NCBI RefSeq assembly: GCF_964340395.1
Contig: NC_135552.1
Coordinates: 441,001 to 505,000, forward strand
Reading direction: 5' to 3'
Origin: Glandiceps talaboti
Taxonomy: Eukaryota; Hemichordata; Enteropneusta; Spengelidae
DNA length: 64,000 nucleotides
In this document: positions 23,411 to 33,109 of the stretch, one piece after another
How the letters are laid out: every line of letters begins with the position of its first letter
How positions within the stretch are numbered: the stretch's first letter is position 1
Position numbers and translations under genes: made by a program
Notes under the pieces: model-generated
The model's database searches: none
Seen by the model: only the letters and a program-made list of their open reading frames with translations
Told to the model about the DNA's origin: nothing

Positions 23411-23654
23411 GTAAGTGTCAACTGATCTCTTTTTTTAATACGTTTTCATAGAATTCTTTTCTACAAGATTTCATGTTTGTCATAATATACCAGTAGTAAA
23501 GAATTTCAAAGTCTAGGAGTAGAGTTTAAAGTATGACCATCATGTCTGTTCTTAAAATTTTTGAAAGAGACTCTTGTACTTGTAAGTTGTAAGTTGAACG
23601 ATGAGAGCACGTTAGTGTGTAGCGTAGTGTAAAATTATATGTATGTATCTATGG

Positions 23655-23883
23655 ACAAATGCCCTCGAAGAAATGCTTAATTAAGGTAGGAATATGGCTC
23701 ATGACTCAACCTAGAAAGGTCGTTCCCGAGTTGTTTTTTCAACTTTACACTATGCATTCTTTAAGTGCTGGTCGTGTTATACCATGCGTGTATGCCCTGC
23801 TGCCTAACAAACAACGTGAAACTTATCGACATCTTCTACAACAGCTCAACAATATCCATTTTTCCGGGGGGCGTTTGTCCTAG
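23655..23883 (+). pseudogene. MULE-type transposase fragment
   Basis: About 75 codons including FFQLYTMHSLSAGRVIPCVY and ALLPNKQRETYRHLLQQLNN. This is the 'QLYTIHA....P.VYALLPNK..ETY..LL..L' block found near the start of the MULE transposase domain in FLYWCH/MULE proteins of animals. The remainder (other catalytic residues, C-terminus) is absent and the sequence runs into a microsatellite. It sits 245 bp after a CatSper-like exon, inside the intron. Confidence 0.75.
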
Positions 23884-23889
23884 AACCGT

Positions 23890-24029
23890 ATCTATGTATG
23901 TATGTATGTATGTACGTACGTACGTATGTACGTACGTACGTATGTATGTATGTATGTATGTACGTATGTACGTATATACGTATGTATGTATGTATGTATT
24001 TTATGTCAGTATGTATGTATGTATGTATA

Positions 24030-24065
<36 letters not shown>

Positions 24066-24340
24066 TGTATGTATGTACGTACGTACGTACGTACGTACGT
24101 ACGTACGTACGTACGTATGTATGTATGTATGTATGTATGTAAGTATGTGTGTGTATGTATGTATGTATGTATGTATATGTATGTATGTAAGTATGTGTGT
24201 GTATGTATATGTATGAATGTATGTATATATGTATGTAAGTATGTATGTATGTATGTATGTATGTATATATGTATGTAAGTATGTATGTATGTATGTATGT
24301 ATGTATGTATGTATGTATGTATGTATGTATGTATGTACAA
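23890..24340. repeat. 450-bp GTAT/GTAC microsatellite
   Basis: Blocks of (GTAT)n alternate with (GTAC)n, notably a palindromic GTAC run at about 24075-24115. It is open in most frames on both strands, producing spurious ORFs of 100-164 codons. Confidence 0.95.
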
Positions 24341-25135
24341 TCAGTATCAGTATCACAGTTCAATTACGTTGAAGAACCAATTTCTGACATATGATCAACG
24401 GAAGAGGAGGGCAAACAGTCCCTTAGTTCCACTGGATGGATGGGCAGAACTGATTAATAATAAACTATCAACATTTTTGCTTGTTATACTTTAACTGATA
24501 CATAAGTTTAACTTCTATCTCCAGCATTAGGTGATTTCGCAAACCAAAATGAACTGTAGATGACTTCCAACCCCATGCCAAGATAAAAAGTTGTATGCTT
24601 CAAACAATTACATGATGGAATTGCTGTAGAGAAATATATTGTCAGCATAAGTGTTGTCAAAAACTACATTGAACATCTGAAAAGTCTGGAGAAAGTAAAA
24701 ACACATCAGATCCAAACATTGGGAAGAGCAACAGAAAAAAAGAGAAAACAAGAATTATAATGACTATGTTGTTCTTGAGTGAAACTCTTGAAACTGAATG
24801 TAAAAGAGTTAGATAAATATCTAGATGAGCATAAATAACCAAAACAGAGAAAATCAAAAAGAAAAATTAGACCTAATATCCACTCACATAATAGGAACAC
24901 CAGAATTTAGATCTAGAAAAATGACTGCAAATGAAATTAAAAGTAATGTCATGGACATGAATGAAACAGATAGTGACTGAGACTGAAAGTGACACTTCTG
25001 TAATGCATGATCTAGGCAGTGATGGGGACAATTGTGACACTGATAGCTCAGAAAATTCATGTACTGATGATAACACTGATTGTAATGAAATCAGTCTTGC
25101 CCCCCCCCCCCCCAGAAGTACAATCTGTACACTCC
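24341..25135 (+). other. Degenerate, possibly formerly coding DNA
   Basis: Broken plus-strand stretches look protein-like: about 24657-24755 reads KNYIEHLKSLEKVKTHQIQT with a following basic run, and about 24960-25090 is rich in D, S and E (SDTSVMHDLGSDGDNCDTDS). Stops and frame changes intervene and no family is recognised. It might be the remains of the same MULE insertion or of another transposase. Confidence 0.35.
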
Positions 25136-26125
25136 CTTATTAGTCCCCACCAGAGCCATTTCTTGGAGTTGCCTGGACCGTTTTTTTTTTCAAACTTGGT
25201 ACAGGGGCAACATACAATGGCATACATATGCACGTCAATTTGTTTCATGATACAATCCAATATGGCCGCCTAGCAGCCATTTTGCTTGCAAATTTTCCCT
25301 GTCCAAAGCCATAACTGAGACATGCTTGAACAGAGCTCATTCAAAGTTGGTATTAGGACAGTGTTCTATGATATACATTGTGCATATCCATTTTCGTGGC
25401 ATACATATGCACTTCAATTTGTTTCATGATACGATCCATTATGGCCGCCTAGCAGCCATTTTGTTTGCAAATTTTCCCTGTTCAAAGCCATAATACAGAC
25501 ATACTTGAACAGATCTCATTCAAAGTTGGTATAAGCACAGTGTTCTATGACATACATACATGTGCATATTCATTGTTGTCGTGATACGATCCAATGGCCA
25601 CCTGACAGCCATTTTGTTTGTGAATTTTCCATATCCAAAGCCATAACTCAGACATGCTTGAACAGATCTCAATCAAAGTTGGTATGAGGACAATGTTCTA
25701 TGACATACATGTGCATATTCATTGTTGTCGTGATACGATCCAATGGCCACCTGACAAGCCATTTTGTTTGTGAATTTTCCATGTCCAAATTTAAGCCATA
25801 ACTCAGACATGCTTGAACAGATCTCTTTCAAAGTTGGTATTAGGACAGTGTTCTATGACATACATGTGCATATCCATTTGTTGTCATGATACGATCCAAT
25901 ATTGCCACCTAGCAGCCATTTTGTTTGTGAATTTTCCATGTCCAAAGCCATAACTCAGACATGCTTGAACAGATCTCATTCAAAGTTGGTATTAGGACAG
26001 TGTTCTATGACATACATGTGCATATCCATTTTTGCCGTGATACAATCCGATATGGCTACCTGGCAGTGATTTTGTTGGCGCAGTTTTCATGTCTAAAGCC
26101 ATAACTCAGACATGCTTGAACAGGT
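25136..26125 (+). repeat. Family B tandem repeat, about six units of 150-180 bp
   Basis: The phrase 'cataactcagacatgcttga' recurs near 25310, 25488, 25642, 25798, 25949 and 26099, with 'gttctatgacatacatgtgc' and 'cagccattttgtttg' between. The head begins 'ttagtccccacc', as does the copy at 35066. Confidence 0.9.
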
Positions 26126-26493
26126 CCTCCTCCCCGTACCCGACCCATCCTTTATTGTTGAATGGTTTGTTCCATCACATCATCTTGAAGAGTAGGCATG
26201 TCCCATGTCCAACGAGGAGACACAACATGAGTAGGCATGTTCCATGTCCAACGAGCAGATATGACATATCTAAGTCTATTTGATTTAGGTTCACAAGTAT
26301 TGTTGCGTGATCAGAGTAGTGATATCAAGAAAATGACAACATAAACTGCCAGTTCCTTAAACCCAATCATAGCCGGACTATGTCATTCTCAATGACTTGT
26401 TTGAAATAATTTTAGCTTTCCTGACAAAACTAATCATTATTGTTATGCAAATAACATAAATAAATTATGCAAATGAGCCACCCTGCTATCAGA
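26126..26493. other. Non-coding, short duplicated segment
   Basis: The phrase 'agtaggcatgtcccatgtcc' near 26191 recurs with small changes near 26230. No gene seen. Confidence 0.5.
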
Positions 26494-26495
26494 AC

Positions 26496-26557
<62 letters not shown>

Positions 26558-26915
26558 TAATAATAATAATGGGTTCTTATATAGCACTTTCCCACTCCGT
26601 GCTCAAAGTGCTTTACAATTATTACCCCTGGCTTGGATCAGAACGGCACAACGCCCCTTTAGTCTTCCTCAACTCCCTGGGGAGCATACAATCCATTGCA
26701 GCCATTTAAGCGCATAGGATTAAAGCCTTCACATTGCAACCTACATCTTACCAGGTCCCCAGTTATACAGCTGAGTTGACTGAGGCACAGTCGTGGTTCA
26801 AATCTTGCCCAAGGACTTTAGCCACTCAGAAACAAACAGCAGGCAGTGACAGGGCTCGAACCTGTAACCTGTAGATTCCAAGCCGGTCACGCTAACCTTT
26901 CACCCATCATGACAA
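26494..26915 (-). mobile_element. tRNA-derived SINE, copy 2
   Basis: Reverse-complement copy of the SINE at 12154-12518: tRNA-like head at the right (about 26835-26912, B box GGTTCGAGCCC), body, the 'cttatatagcactttcccac' tail and an expanded ATA/ATT tract at 26494-26570. Divergence from copy 1 is low by eye. Confidence 0.9.
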
Positions 26916-26929
26916 TCCTTTGATAACAC

Positions 26930-27040
26930 TTGTATGTATGTATGTATGTATGTATGTATGTATATGTATGTATGTGTGTATGTATGTATTTATGTATGTA
27001 TGTATGTATGTATGTATGCATGTGTATGTGTGTATGTGTG
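26930..27040. repeat. (GTAT)n microsatellite
   Basis: About 110 bp of GTAT units next to the SINE head. Confidence 0.9.
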
Positions 27041-27427
27041 ATGTAGTATAGTATAGGAAATTTTATTTGACATGAAATAATGTAAGAAATACATTATCTA
27101 TACATACAAAAACAACAAGAACAAAAATACTAGATAAATATAAATATTGTAAATACAACACTAAACTACTGTATTGAATACAAAGATAATAATGAAATTA
27201 CATAATTTTCCAAAGCTATTAGTGAGATAAAACCATCATTTGAGCTTATTATTTTTTTAAAGTATTCTTTTTTAGATAATTTGATTTTGTTATGTATGTT
27301 TGTGTGGGTTCACATTAGTTTAAGTATGAATGTGTATGTTCATTAAATATAAGTATGCAGAATTGCTTTTTGTGTTCGAAGGTCTCTCCAACAATCTGAT
27401 CTGATTATATTCATTTTCCTTTAACAG

Positions 27428-27467
27428 AGAGGAGATAAAACGTCAGTTTGCCTTCGACCCAGCTGCG
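27428..27467 (+). CDS. CATSPER4: CatSper4-like channel, short N-terminal exon
   Basis: Acceptor TTTAACAG and donor GCG|GTGAGT bound 40 nt. In phase with the previous exon it reads EEEIKRQFAFDPAA and ends in phase 0, matching the next exon at 35917. Short, charged and cytosolic. No domain of its own. Confidence 0.6.
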
Positions 27468-28104
27468 GTGAGTTTTCTCTGTGTGTACAACTATGACACA
27501 CCAGAAGTGTCGTCTAAAAATTTGATATAATTGCAATCATCAATGTCTAATGCACCGCAGATATGACATCACGAGTATATGACAACTGCTCTTGCTTCTT
27601 CTTAAATTCTCTTTCCACATTTTAACACTTTCATAAAATTGTTAACTGTGCCAAACTGAACATGTGCCTAGTAAGGGAACCTTCAGTAATTACTTGGGGG
27701 GGGGGGGGGGCTTGGGAAATCAGGCCTGGGCTGTGACCCTCCCTCAATTTATTTTCTCTAAAATATTAGCCTCGATCCCCCCAGAATATTTAAAAAACAT
27801 GGTTTAAATGTTGTCAGACATAGAGAAGGACACTAGTCCCAGAATCAATGGTTTAAAGGAATTAATCCCACCGTTGCCACCATGTTGAAAGTGTTAAAGG
27901 CATTATTTCCCCAACCACTACTACCACCACAATATAATATGTAAAGACACTTCATTATACATAATTGCCACATGGTTGTCAGCAGTGATTTGATGAAGTC
28001 TGATATTATGATACCCAGCCCTAACCCCAAGCCATAATTTAAGGTAACATTGGGCTGTTCATTGCCATGGTTACAAGGATGCTATAGTAAAAGTGAAACA
28101 TGTT
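27468..28104. other. Intron DNA, no feature seen
   Basis: A G run lies at about 27698-27711. No gene or family repeat identified before the DIRS insertion. Confidence 0.5.
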
Positions 28105-28286
28105 TCTGTTCGACTATGATACTTACCTGTTGGCAAAATACTGATGGGTAACCCGCATTAATTCCTCCAATCCATGCCAAGAAATTTTTGGCCCCGCCCC
28201 CTCCACCATACCTGGCTCCATATTTGGTTAGCTTAGTCTCCCGCCTAAGTGGCAGTTAGCGCATGCGTACTTGTGTCTTTTATCGC
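28105..28286 (+). repeat. Left inverted terminal repeat of DIRS copy A
   Basis: 28116-28286 is matched almost perfectly in reverse complement by 34213-34383, from the 'atgatacttacctgttggca' end to 'gtgtcttttatcgc'. The outermost ten or so bases (ctgttcgact) are not shared with the right end. Confidence 0.9.
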
Positions 28287-28544
28287 ATGGCGTACAAGTG
28301 TGTAGACGGATATTGCTTTTGTCTTCAAGTACCTACCTCCAATTCCATTATACACACTGGTTTTTCCACTTGGTTGGCTCTTTGGTTACCCTAAAGATCC
28401 TAGGATTACAGCTAAGTGTCGATTTATTGTCTCTCTCTTTGCGATTGAGATTTGTTGTGTGTTTTTCTTCTCCGTGCAGACGTCCCTTATATACGGACGT
28501 CATTGCCTTACCGTGTTGTTGTTTTTTCAGTCATTCGTTTCGTC

Positions 28545-29588
28545 ATGACTAAACCTAAGAAGAGAGGTGTGTGTGGTCATGACATGCCTAAGCAGGATTG
28601 TCATTCTGTTTGTCTGTCTTGTCGAACGTGTTCGCAGTCCAAACCCTGTGAAGTTTGTTCTAGTTGGTCCGATGAAAATTGGCGTAAACTAGGTAAACAG
28701 TCAGACAAACAACGGTCATCTAAGCCGAGTGCTTCTGTCACCACTCCTGCGAGTGTACGGTCTTCGACTTTAACGGTAAGTTCTTCTGTCACAGCGGAAC
28801 CGAAGTCAGGTAAGCTTTCTTCTAGTTCTGTTGTTTTAAACTGTCCTTTTCAGGACGAACTGGGTAGTAGTGCTAGTGGTATGCGGTCCTCTCTCGGAGA
28901 GGGCTCGACGACCGTAGACACTATACAGCTATCACCCCCTAGTAACGTTCCTCGAGTAGCAGTCACTTCTCCCTCTCCCCTGGGGGAAGGGTTGAGTGTA
29001 CTTGACGAGTCGTCACAGCACTGTGATTCTAATCGTCATAAGGCTACGAGTATTTCCGAGTCGAACGCTGGTCCAACTCGTTCAGTCGGTCGAGAGATCT
29101 CCTGTACTGACGTAACCGGGCCTGGTGTAGCTACTACCCACGTACCTCCTCGTTTTCCAGTCTCAGGCTCACCAGCTAATCGGACTGATTGTATTGAGGG
29201 TACGCAGACTGGTTTACATACCAATCTGGGTAATTTTTCGAGGGTCGATCAGAGTATGAATCGTCCTCAAATTGCCAATTCTAGTGATGTCAGTTCTAGA
29301 CCAACGTTGTCTGCTGGGCAGAGAATACAGCGTGGTCTGGACGATTCCACTTTGTATAGGGGTGCGAGGGTTTATCCCCCTCAAACCAGAGCTGAATTTC
29401 GGAATCCCCAGTTCATGCCTATGCCTACTGGTGGTGTTTTTTCTGATCCACAGCAATTTTCTGGTGACTTTGGTTTGCCTCCTGAGACACCATGGGGTGT
29501 TTTTAATCCTCAGGTTGGTTGGCCACAGCAGTATTGGCAGTACCCCTGGCCATCCCTCCCTCCTTATTACACTGTTTTACAGGGCTGA
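28545..29588 (+). CDS. DIRS copy A gag-like protein, N-terminal frame
   Basis: ATG at 28545 (MTKPKKRGVCGHDM) follows a CAG-preceded pyrimidine tract; the frame is open further upstream but only through terminal-repeat sequence. The first 45 residues hold a Cys/His cluster (CGHDM, HSVC, CRTC, CEVC) that is also present in the second copy at 57761, so it is probably a zinc-binding feature of this gag lineage. The rest is serine/threonine-rich linker. The frame ends at TGA 29588, while homologous gag sequence continues in the +1 frame, so this copy is frameshifted or uses a frameshift. Confidence 0.75.
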   Translation: MTKPKKRGVCGHDMPKQDCHSVCLSCRTCSQSKPCEVCSSWSDENWRKLGKQSDKQRSSKPSASVTTPASVRSSTLTVSSSVTAEPKSGKLSSSSVVLNCPFQDELGSSASGMRSSLGEGSTTVDTIQLSPPSNVPRVAVTSPSPLGEGLSVLDESSQHCDSNRHKATSISESNAGPTRSVGREISCTDVTGPGVATTHVPPRFPVSGSPANRTDCIEGTQTGLHTNLGNFSRVDQSMNRPQIANSSDVSSRPTLSAGQRIQRGLDDSTLYRGARVYPPQTRAEFRNPQFMPMPTGGVFSDPQQFSGDFGLPPETPWGVFNPQVGWPQQYWQYPWPSLPPYYTVLQG

Positions 29589-29589
29589 G

Positions 29590-31014
29590 GGTTCAAGGCC
29601 TACTGATAGGAGGACACAGCATGATTTCATGTCTCCTACTAGGGATTCTCCCTCTCGTTCTCGCAGACGTTTCAGAACGCAGAGGTCAAGAGACAGTTCC
29701 CCTTCGAACCAACGGTCTCCGGTCCCTAGAGGGCGGAGTTTCCGTTCACGTTCAAAATCTTCTTCGTCCTCCAAGTCGAGTGAGAGTAACCGTTCGAGGT
29801 CACGTTCTTCTGAACGTTTTGATCGGTACTCCAGTGAGAGGTCACCCAGGCGTGAACCCAGTCGACAGGAGGTCTCCCCAGTTCGATCTAAGCGTCGAGC
29901 CAGGAGAGACATAGACGAAATGTCATTAAAGGCTCCCAGTGATGCCTCCTTTGGGGGAAATGAACCAGATACCCCCAGTGTAGTGGGCACTTTGCGTTCA
30001 ACTTCCCCTACTCGTGATGAGGAGTTCTCCTTCCATGAGTGCATTCAATGGGTTTACAATCGGTACCCAGACCGTTGTCCTAAGCCACCGCCAGCTCCCA
30101 CTATGAAGTCGGAGTTTTGCATGGCTTTTGAAGAAATGGAAAAGTCTCAACCGGTCAAGGAACCATCTACTCTTCCACTTTCTTCCATGTACTCAGGTCA
30201 ACTGGACAAAATAACGTCAGAAGTTTTAGGCGAGGGCAATAAAGCTGCTGCGTTAAAACCTGGTCATTTTCCATGGTTAAAAAGTCGGTCTCGTGCATAC
30301 AAGACTCACACAACCGACCCATGGATTGGTTACCCCAGCCTAGACACTGATGCCGAGGCTGTGGATGCCAAAGCCAAAACTTTCAACTCCGTGTCTATCC
30401 CTGGTACTCAGTTAAAGCAGTTAGGGGAGATGCACGCAGAAAGTATTCGTGCATGTTCTGTCATGGATTGGTTTCTAGCCGTAGCAACGTCTGAACTACA
30501 GCAAGAAACCCCGGAGATGCCTAAGGTTCTGAGGCTATTGCGCATTGCAATGAAAGGCCTCTACCATGTCTCCGAATCTTCAGCGAGAGGACGGGCAGCA
30601 CTTATTTTGATGGAGAGGGATGCCTTCCTGAAACGAGAGTCTAACTCGTTAACACAGGAACTGAAACAGGAAGCAAGAGGCTCCTCGTTTTCCACTTCCT
30701 CACTGTTTGCTGGTAATTTGACTTCCCTGGCCCAGCGGGCCAGCGAAGCAAAGCAGAGAGAGCGGTTAATGTGGGAGTCACCACGTACAACCTCTACTCC
30801 AGCAAGACCAAAGGATAACCGTACAAGTACTAACACGGTGCCTGCAAACAGAAATTTCCAAGGCAACAGGAGTAAATCTGGACAGTCTAGCAGAGGACGT
30901 CCACGTAGTAAACTGCGTAGTCAACGGGGTAGAGGCAAGCCTGGCCCCAACAAGCCCTTATTTAGCAAGAGCAGCTTTAAAAAACCGGGCTCTGACTCGC
31001 AGCAGCATTCCTGA
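29590..31014 (+). CDS. DIRS copy A gag-like protein, C-terminal frame
   Basis: Continuation of gag in the next frame (open from before 29272). It begins with an Arg/Ser-rich tract (SRSRRRFRTQRSRD and similar, about 60 residues), reminiscent of nucleic-acid-binding RS regions. A conserved core follows, FHECIQWVYNRYPDRCP at 30031, matched in copy B by KDCIQWVYSHFPAECTP. It closes with an RNA-binding-like basic tail (RGRPRSKLRSQRGRGK). It ends 55 bp before the RT start codon at 31070. Confidence 0.75.
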   Translation, partial: GSRPTDRRTQHDFMSPTRDSPSRSRRRFRTQRSRDSSPSNQRSPVPRGRSFRSRSKSSSSSKSSESNRSRSRSSERFDRYSSERSPRREPSRQEVSPVRSKRRARRDIDEMSLKAPSDASFGGNEPDTPSVVGTLRSTSPTRDEEFSFHECIQWVYNRYPDRCPKPPPAPTMKSEFCMAFEEMEKSQPVKEPSTLPLSSMYSGQLDKITSEVLGEGNKAAALKPGHFPWLKSRSRAYKTHTTDPWIGYPSLDTDAEAVDAKAKTFNSVSIPGTQLKQLGEMHAESIRACSVMDWFLAVATSELQQETPEMPKVLRLLRIAMKGLYHVSESSARGRAALILMERDAFLKRESNSLTQELKQEARGSSFSTSSLFAGNLTSLAQRASEAKQRERLMWESPRTTSTPARPKDNRTSTNTVPANRNFQGNRSKSGQSSRGRPRSKLRSQRGRGKPGPNKPLFSKSSFKKPGSDSQQHS

Positions 31015-31069
31015 CTCTCCACTCGGCAACACGATACAGGAACTCCCCATTCCAAGACTGGATATTCCA

Positions 31070-33109
31070 GTGGGGGGCAGACTAAGCCACTTTGCAGATG
31101 CGTGGGATTCAATCTCACAGGACAAATGGGTTTTGTCCACGGTAAGGGACGGTTATCTTCTGGAATTTGCCAGGCAACCGCCCCTCACTTCCATTCCGTT
31201 CGTAACCTCTCTACCAAGAGGCACGGAAAGACAAAGGGCACTCAAGGACGCGATCGAATCTCTTCTGGCCAAAAGGGCCATTCGAGAAATCGATCCAAGT
31301 ACATGTCAAATGGGATTTTACAGTCATCTTTTTCTAGTCCCGAAAAAGTCAGGCGGATGGCGGCCGATTCTCAATCTAACGGCACTGAATACGTTTCTTT
31401 CAGTACCAAGATTTCAGATGGAAACACCAAGAGCAGTTTTAGCCGCTGTCCGACCAAACGACTGGCTAGCGTCCATCGATCTAAAAGACGCCTATTTCCA
31501 CATCCCTATCCACAATTCGTGTTGCCGGTTTCTTCGTTTTACGGTCCTAGACCGAACTTTCGAGTATACAGCACTCCCGTTTGGGCTAGCCACTGCTCCC
31601 CGGGTGTTCACCCGGGTGGTAGCGGCGCCAGTAGCCTGGTTACACCGACGGGCCACCCTTTTACATCCATATCTCGACGATTGGTTGATACGGGATGCAC
31701 AAAGGGAGGTGTTACTCGAATGGATTCAACAGATATTGTTGTTAATCCTTTCTCTGGGTTTTATCCCCAGTTACGACAAGTCAGCTCTCATCCCAAGTCA
31801 GGATACAGTATTCGTGGGAATGAGATTGATTACACACAAGGGAATAGCTTGCCCTACCCAAGAACGGATAGACAAGCTACTCTCAGTCATTCTGAACCTA
31901 TGGCCACTGAGACAGATAACAGCCAAACATTTTCTGTCTCTCCTGGGTTTAATGGTGTCCTTGATCGATATAGTACAATGGGCCAGACTCCGGATCAGGC
32001 CAATTCAGTTGTATCTTCTCGCCCTTTGGCGACCCAGTTCGCAACCAATCAGCACAATGGTTCCAATTCGTCCAGTGCTGAGGTTCCATTTAGAATGGTG
32101 GCTAGACCAGAGCAACCTTCTAAAAGGCAAGTCCATTTTGTACAGTCACACGGATCTGTCCCTGTACACGGATGCGTCACAAGAGGGCTGGGGAGCTCAC
32201 CTAGACAGTCAGATGACAGCAGGTGTCTGGAACCCCCAAGACAGCTCTCACCACATCAATTGGCTAGAGCTGAAGGCAGTTTTCCTAGCTCTGCAAGACT
32301 TCGAGATGCTAGTGACAGGGCACAGTGTTCTAGTCCACTCGGACAATACCACCGTAGTGGCGTACATAAACAAGCTAGGGGGAACCAGGTCTCCAACACT
32401 GTGTTACCTCTTATGGGAACTGATGTTGTGGTGCATAGACCGAAAGATCCTTCTGTCAGCACGTCATGTGCCAGGGAAGCTGAACGGCATTGCGGACGCT
32501 CTATCGCGTCGCAAGAGAGTTCTTCCTACAGAGTGGGCAATCCCTGTCAAGATTGCTCACCTTCTGTTTCTGCATTGGGGAGAACCGACTGTAGATCTGT
32601 TCGCCACCTTCATGAACAGAAAACTGCCTCTCTTTGTGTCTCCGATTCCAGATCCGAGAGCAATGGCAACCGACGCTCTGTCAATGTCTTGGAAAGGACT
32701 GAGCGCGTATGCATTTCCCCCCTTTGCACTTCTTCCAATTGTACTGAGGAAAATCCAAGAGGAGAGTTCCTCAGTCATTCTCGTAGCACCTCTGTGGCCA
32801 AACCGAAGTTGGTTCCCAGTATTGCTATCCCTTCTGGTAGACTTTCCAGTAGTTCTCCCAGATCAAGAGAACCTATTGTCTCAGGGAAGGGGTATTGTTC
32901 ACCCCAACCCGAGCTTGTTCCACCTTCACGCGTTCAGATTATCGAACGATCCCTCCGTTCGCAGGGATTTTCTGAACAAGCTGCCTCAGTCATTGCCAGA
33001 CCACAAAGAGACAGCACCCTCCATACCTATGGAGAAAAGTGGAAAAGATTCTCTGATTGGTGTCGTGGAGGGCAGAAGGATCCTCTCGATCCATCTCCCC
33101 AGACAATAG
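31070..33109 (+). CDS. DIRS copy A reverse transcriptase / RNase H
   Basis: 679 residues, intact. RT motifs in order: LFLVPKKSGGWRPILNL (about residue 90), the first catalytic aspartate in IDLKDAYFHIPI, LPFGLATAP, and the YLDD box at about residues 200-203. RNase H follows: YTDAS, WLELKA, VHSDNTT and IADALSR supply the acidic residues. The C-terminal part (DLFATFMNRKLPLFVS, YAFPPFALLP, VAPLWPN) matches the region beyond RNase H that has been described as methyltransferase-like in DIRS elements; I do not see a clear catalytic motif there. It overlaps the recombinase frame for about 2 kb in a different phase. Confidence 0.9.
   Translation: MGGRLSHFADAWDSISQDKWVLSTVRDGYLLEFARQPPLTSIPFVTSLPRGTERQRALKDAIESLLAKRAIREIDPSTCQMGFYSHLFLVPKKSGGWRPILNLTALNTFLSVPRFQMETPRAVLAAVRPNDWLASIDLKDAYFHIPIHNSCCRFLRFTVLDRTFEYTALPFGLATAPRVFTRVVAAPVAWLHRRATLLHPYLDDWLIRDAQREVLLEWIQQILLLILSLGFIPSYDKSALIPSQDTVFVGMRLITHKGIACPTQERIDKLLSVILNLWPLRQITAKHFLSLLGLMVSLIDIVQWARLRIRPIQLYLLALWRPSSQPISTMVPIRPVLRFHLEWWLDQSNLLKGKSILYSHTDLSLYTDASQEGWGAHLDSQMTAGVWNPQDSSHHINWLELKAVFLALQDFEMLVTGHSVLVHSDNTTVVAYINKLGGTRSPTLCYLLWELMLWCIDRKILLSARHVPGKLNGIADALSRRKRVLPTEWAIPVKIAHLLFLHWGEPTVDLFATFMNRKLPLFVSPIPDPRAMATDALSMSWKGLSAYAFPPFALLPIVLRKIQEESSSVILVAPLWPNRSWFPVLLSLLVDFPVVLPDQENLLSQGRGIVHPNPSLFHLHAFRLSNDPSVRRDFLNKLPQSLPDHKETAPSIPMEKSGKDSLIGVVEGRRILSIHLPRQ

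Noticed and set aside
23765-24363. Multiple 100-164 codon ORFs (MYVCMYV / YIHTYIH)
   Set aside because: All lie in the GTAT/GTAC microsatellite.
29036-30866. Minus-strand ORFs opposite DIRS gag (up to 155 codons)
   Set aside because: Antisense shadows of the gag frames.
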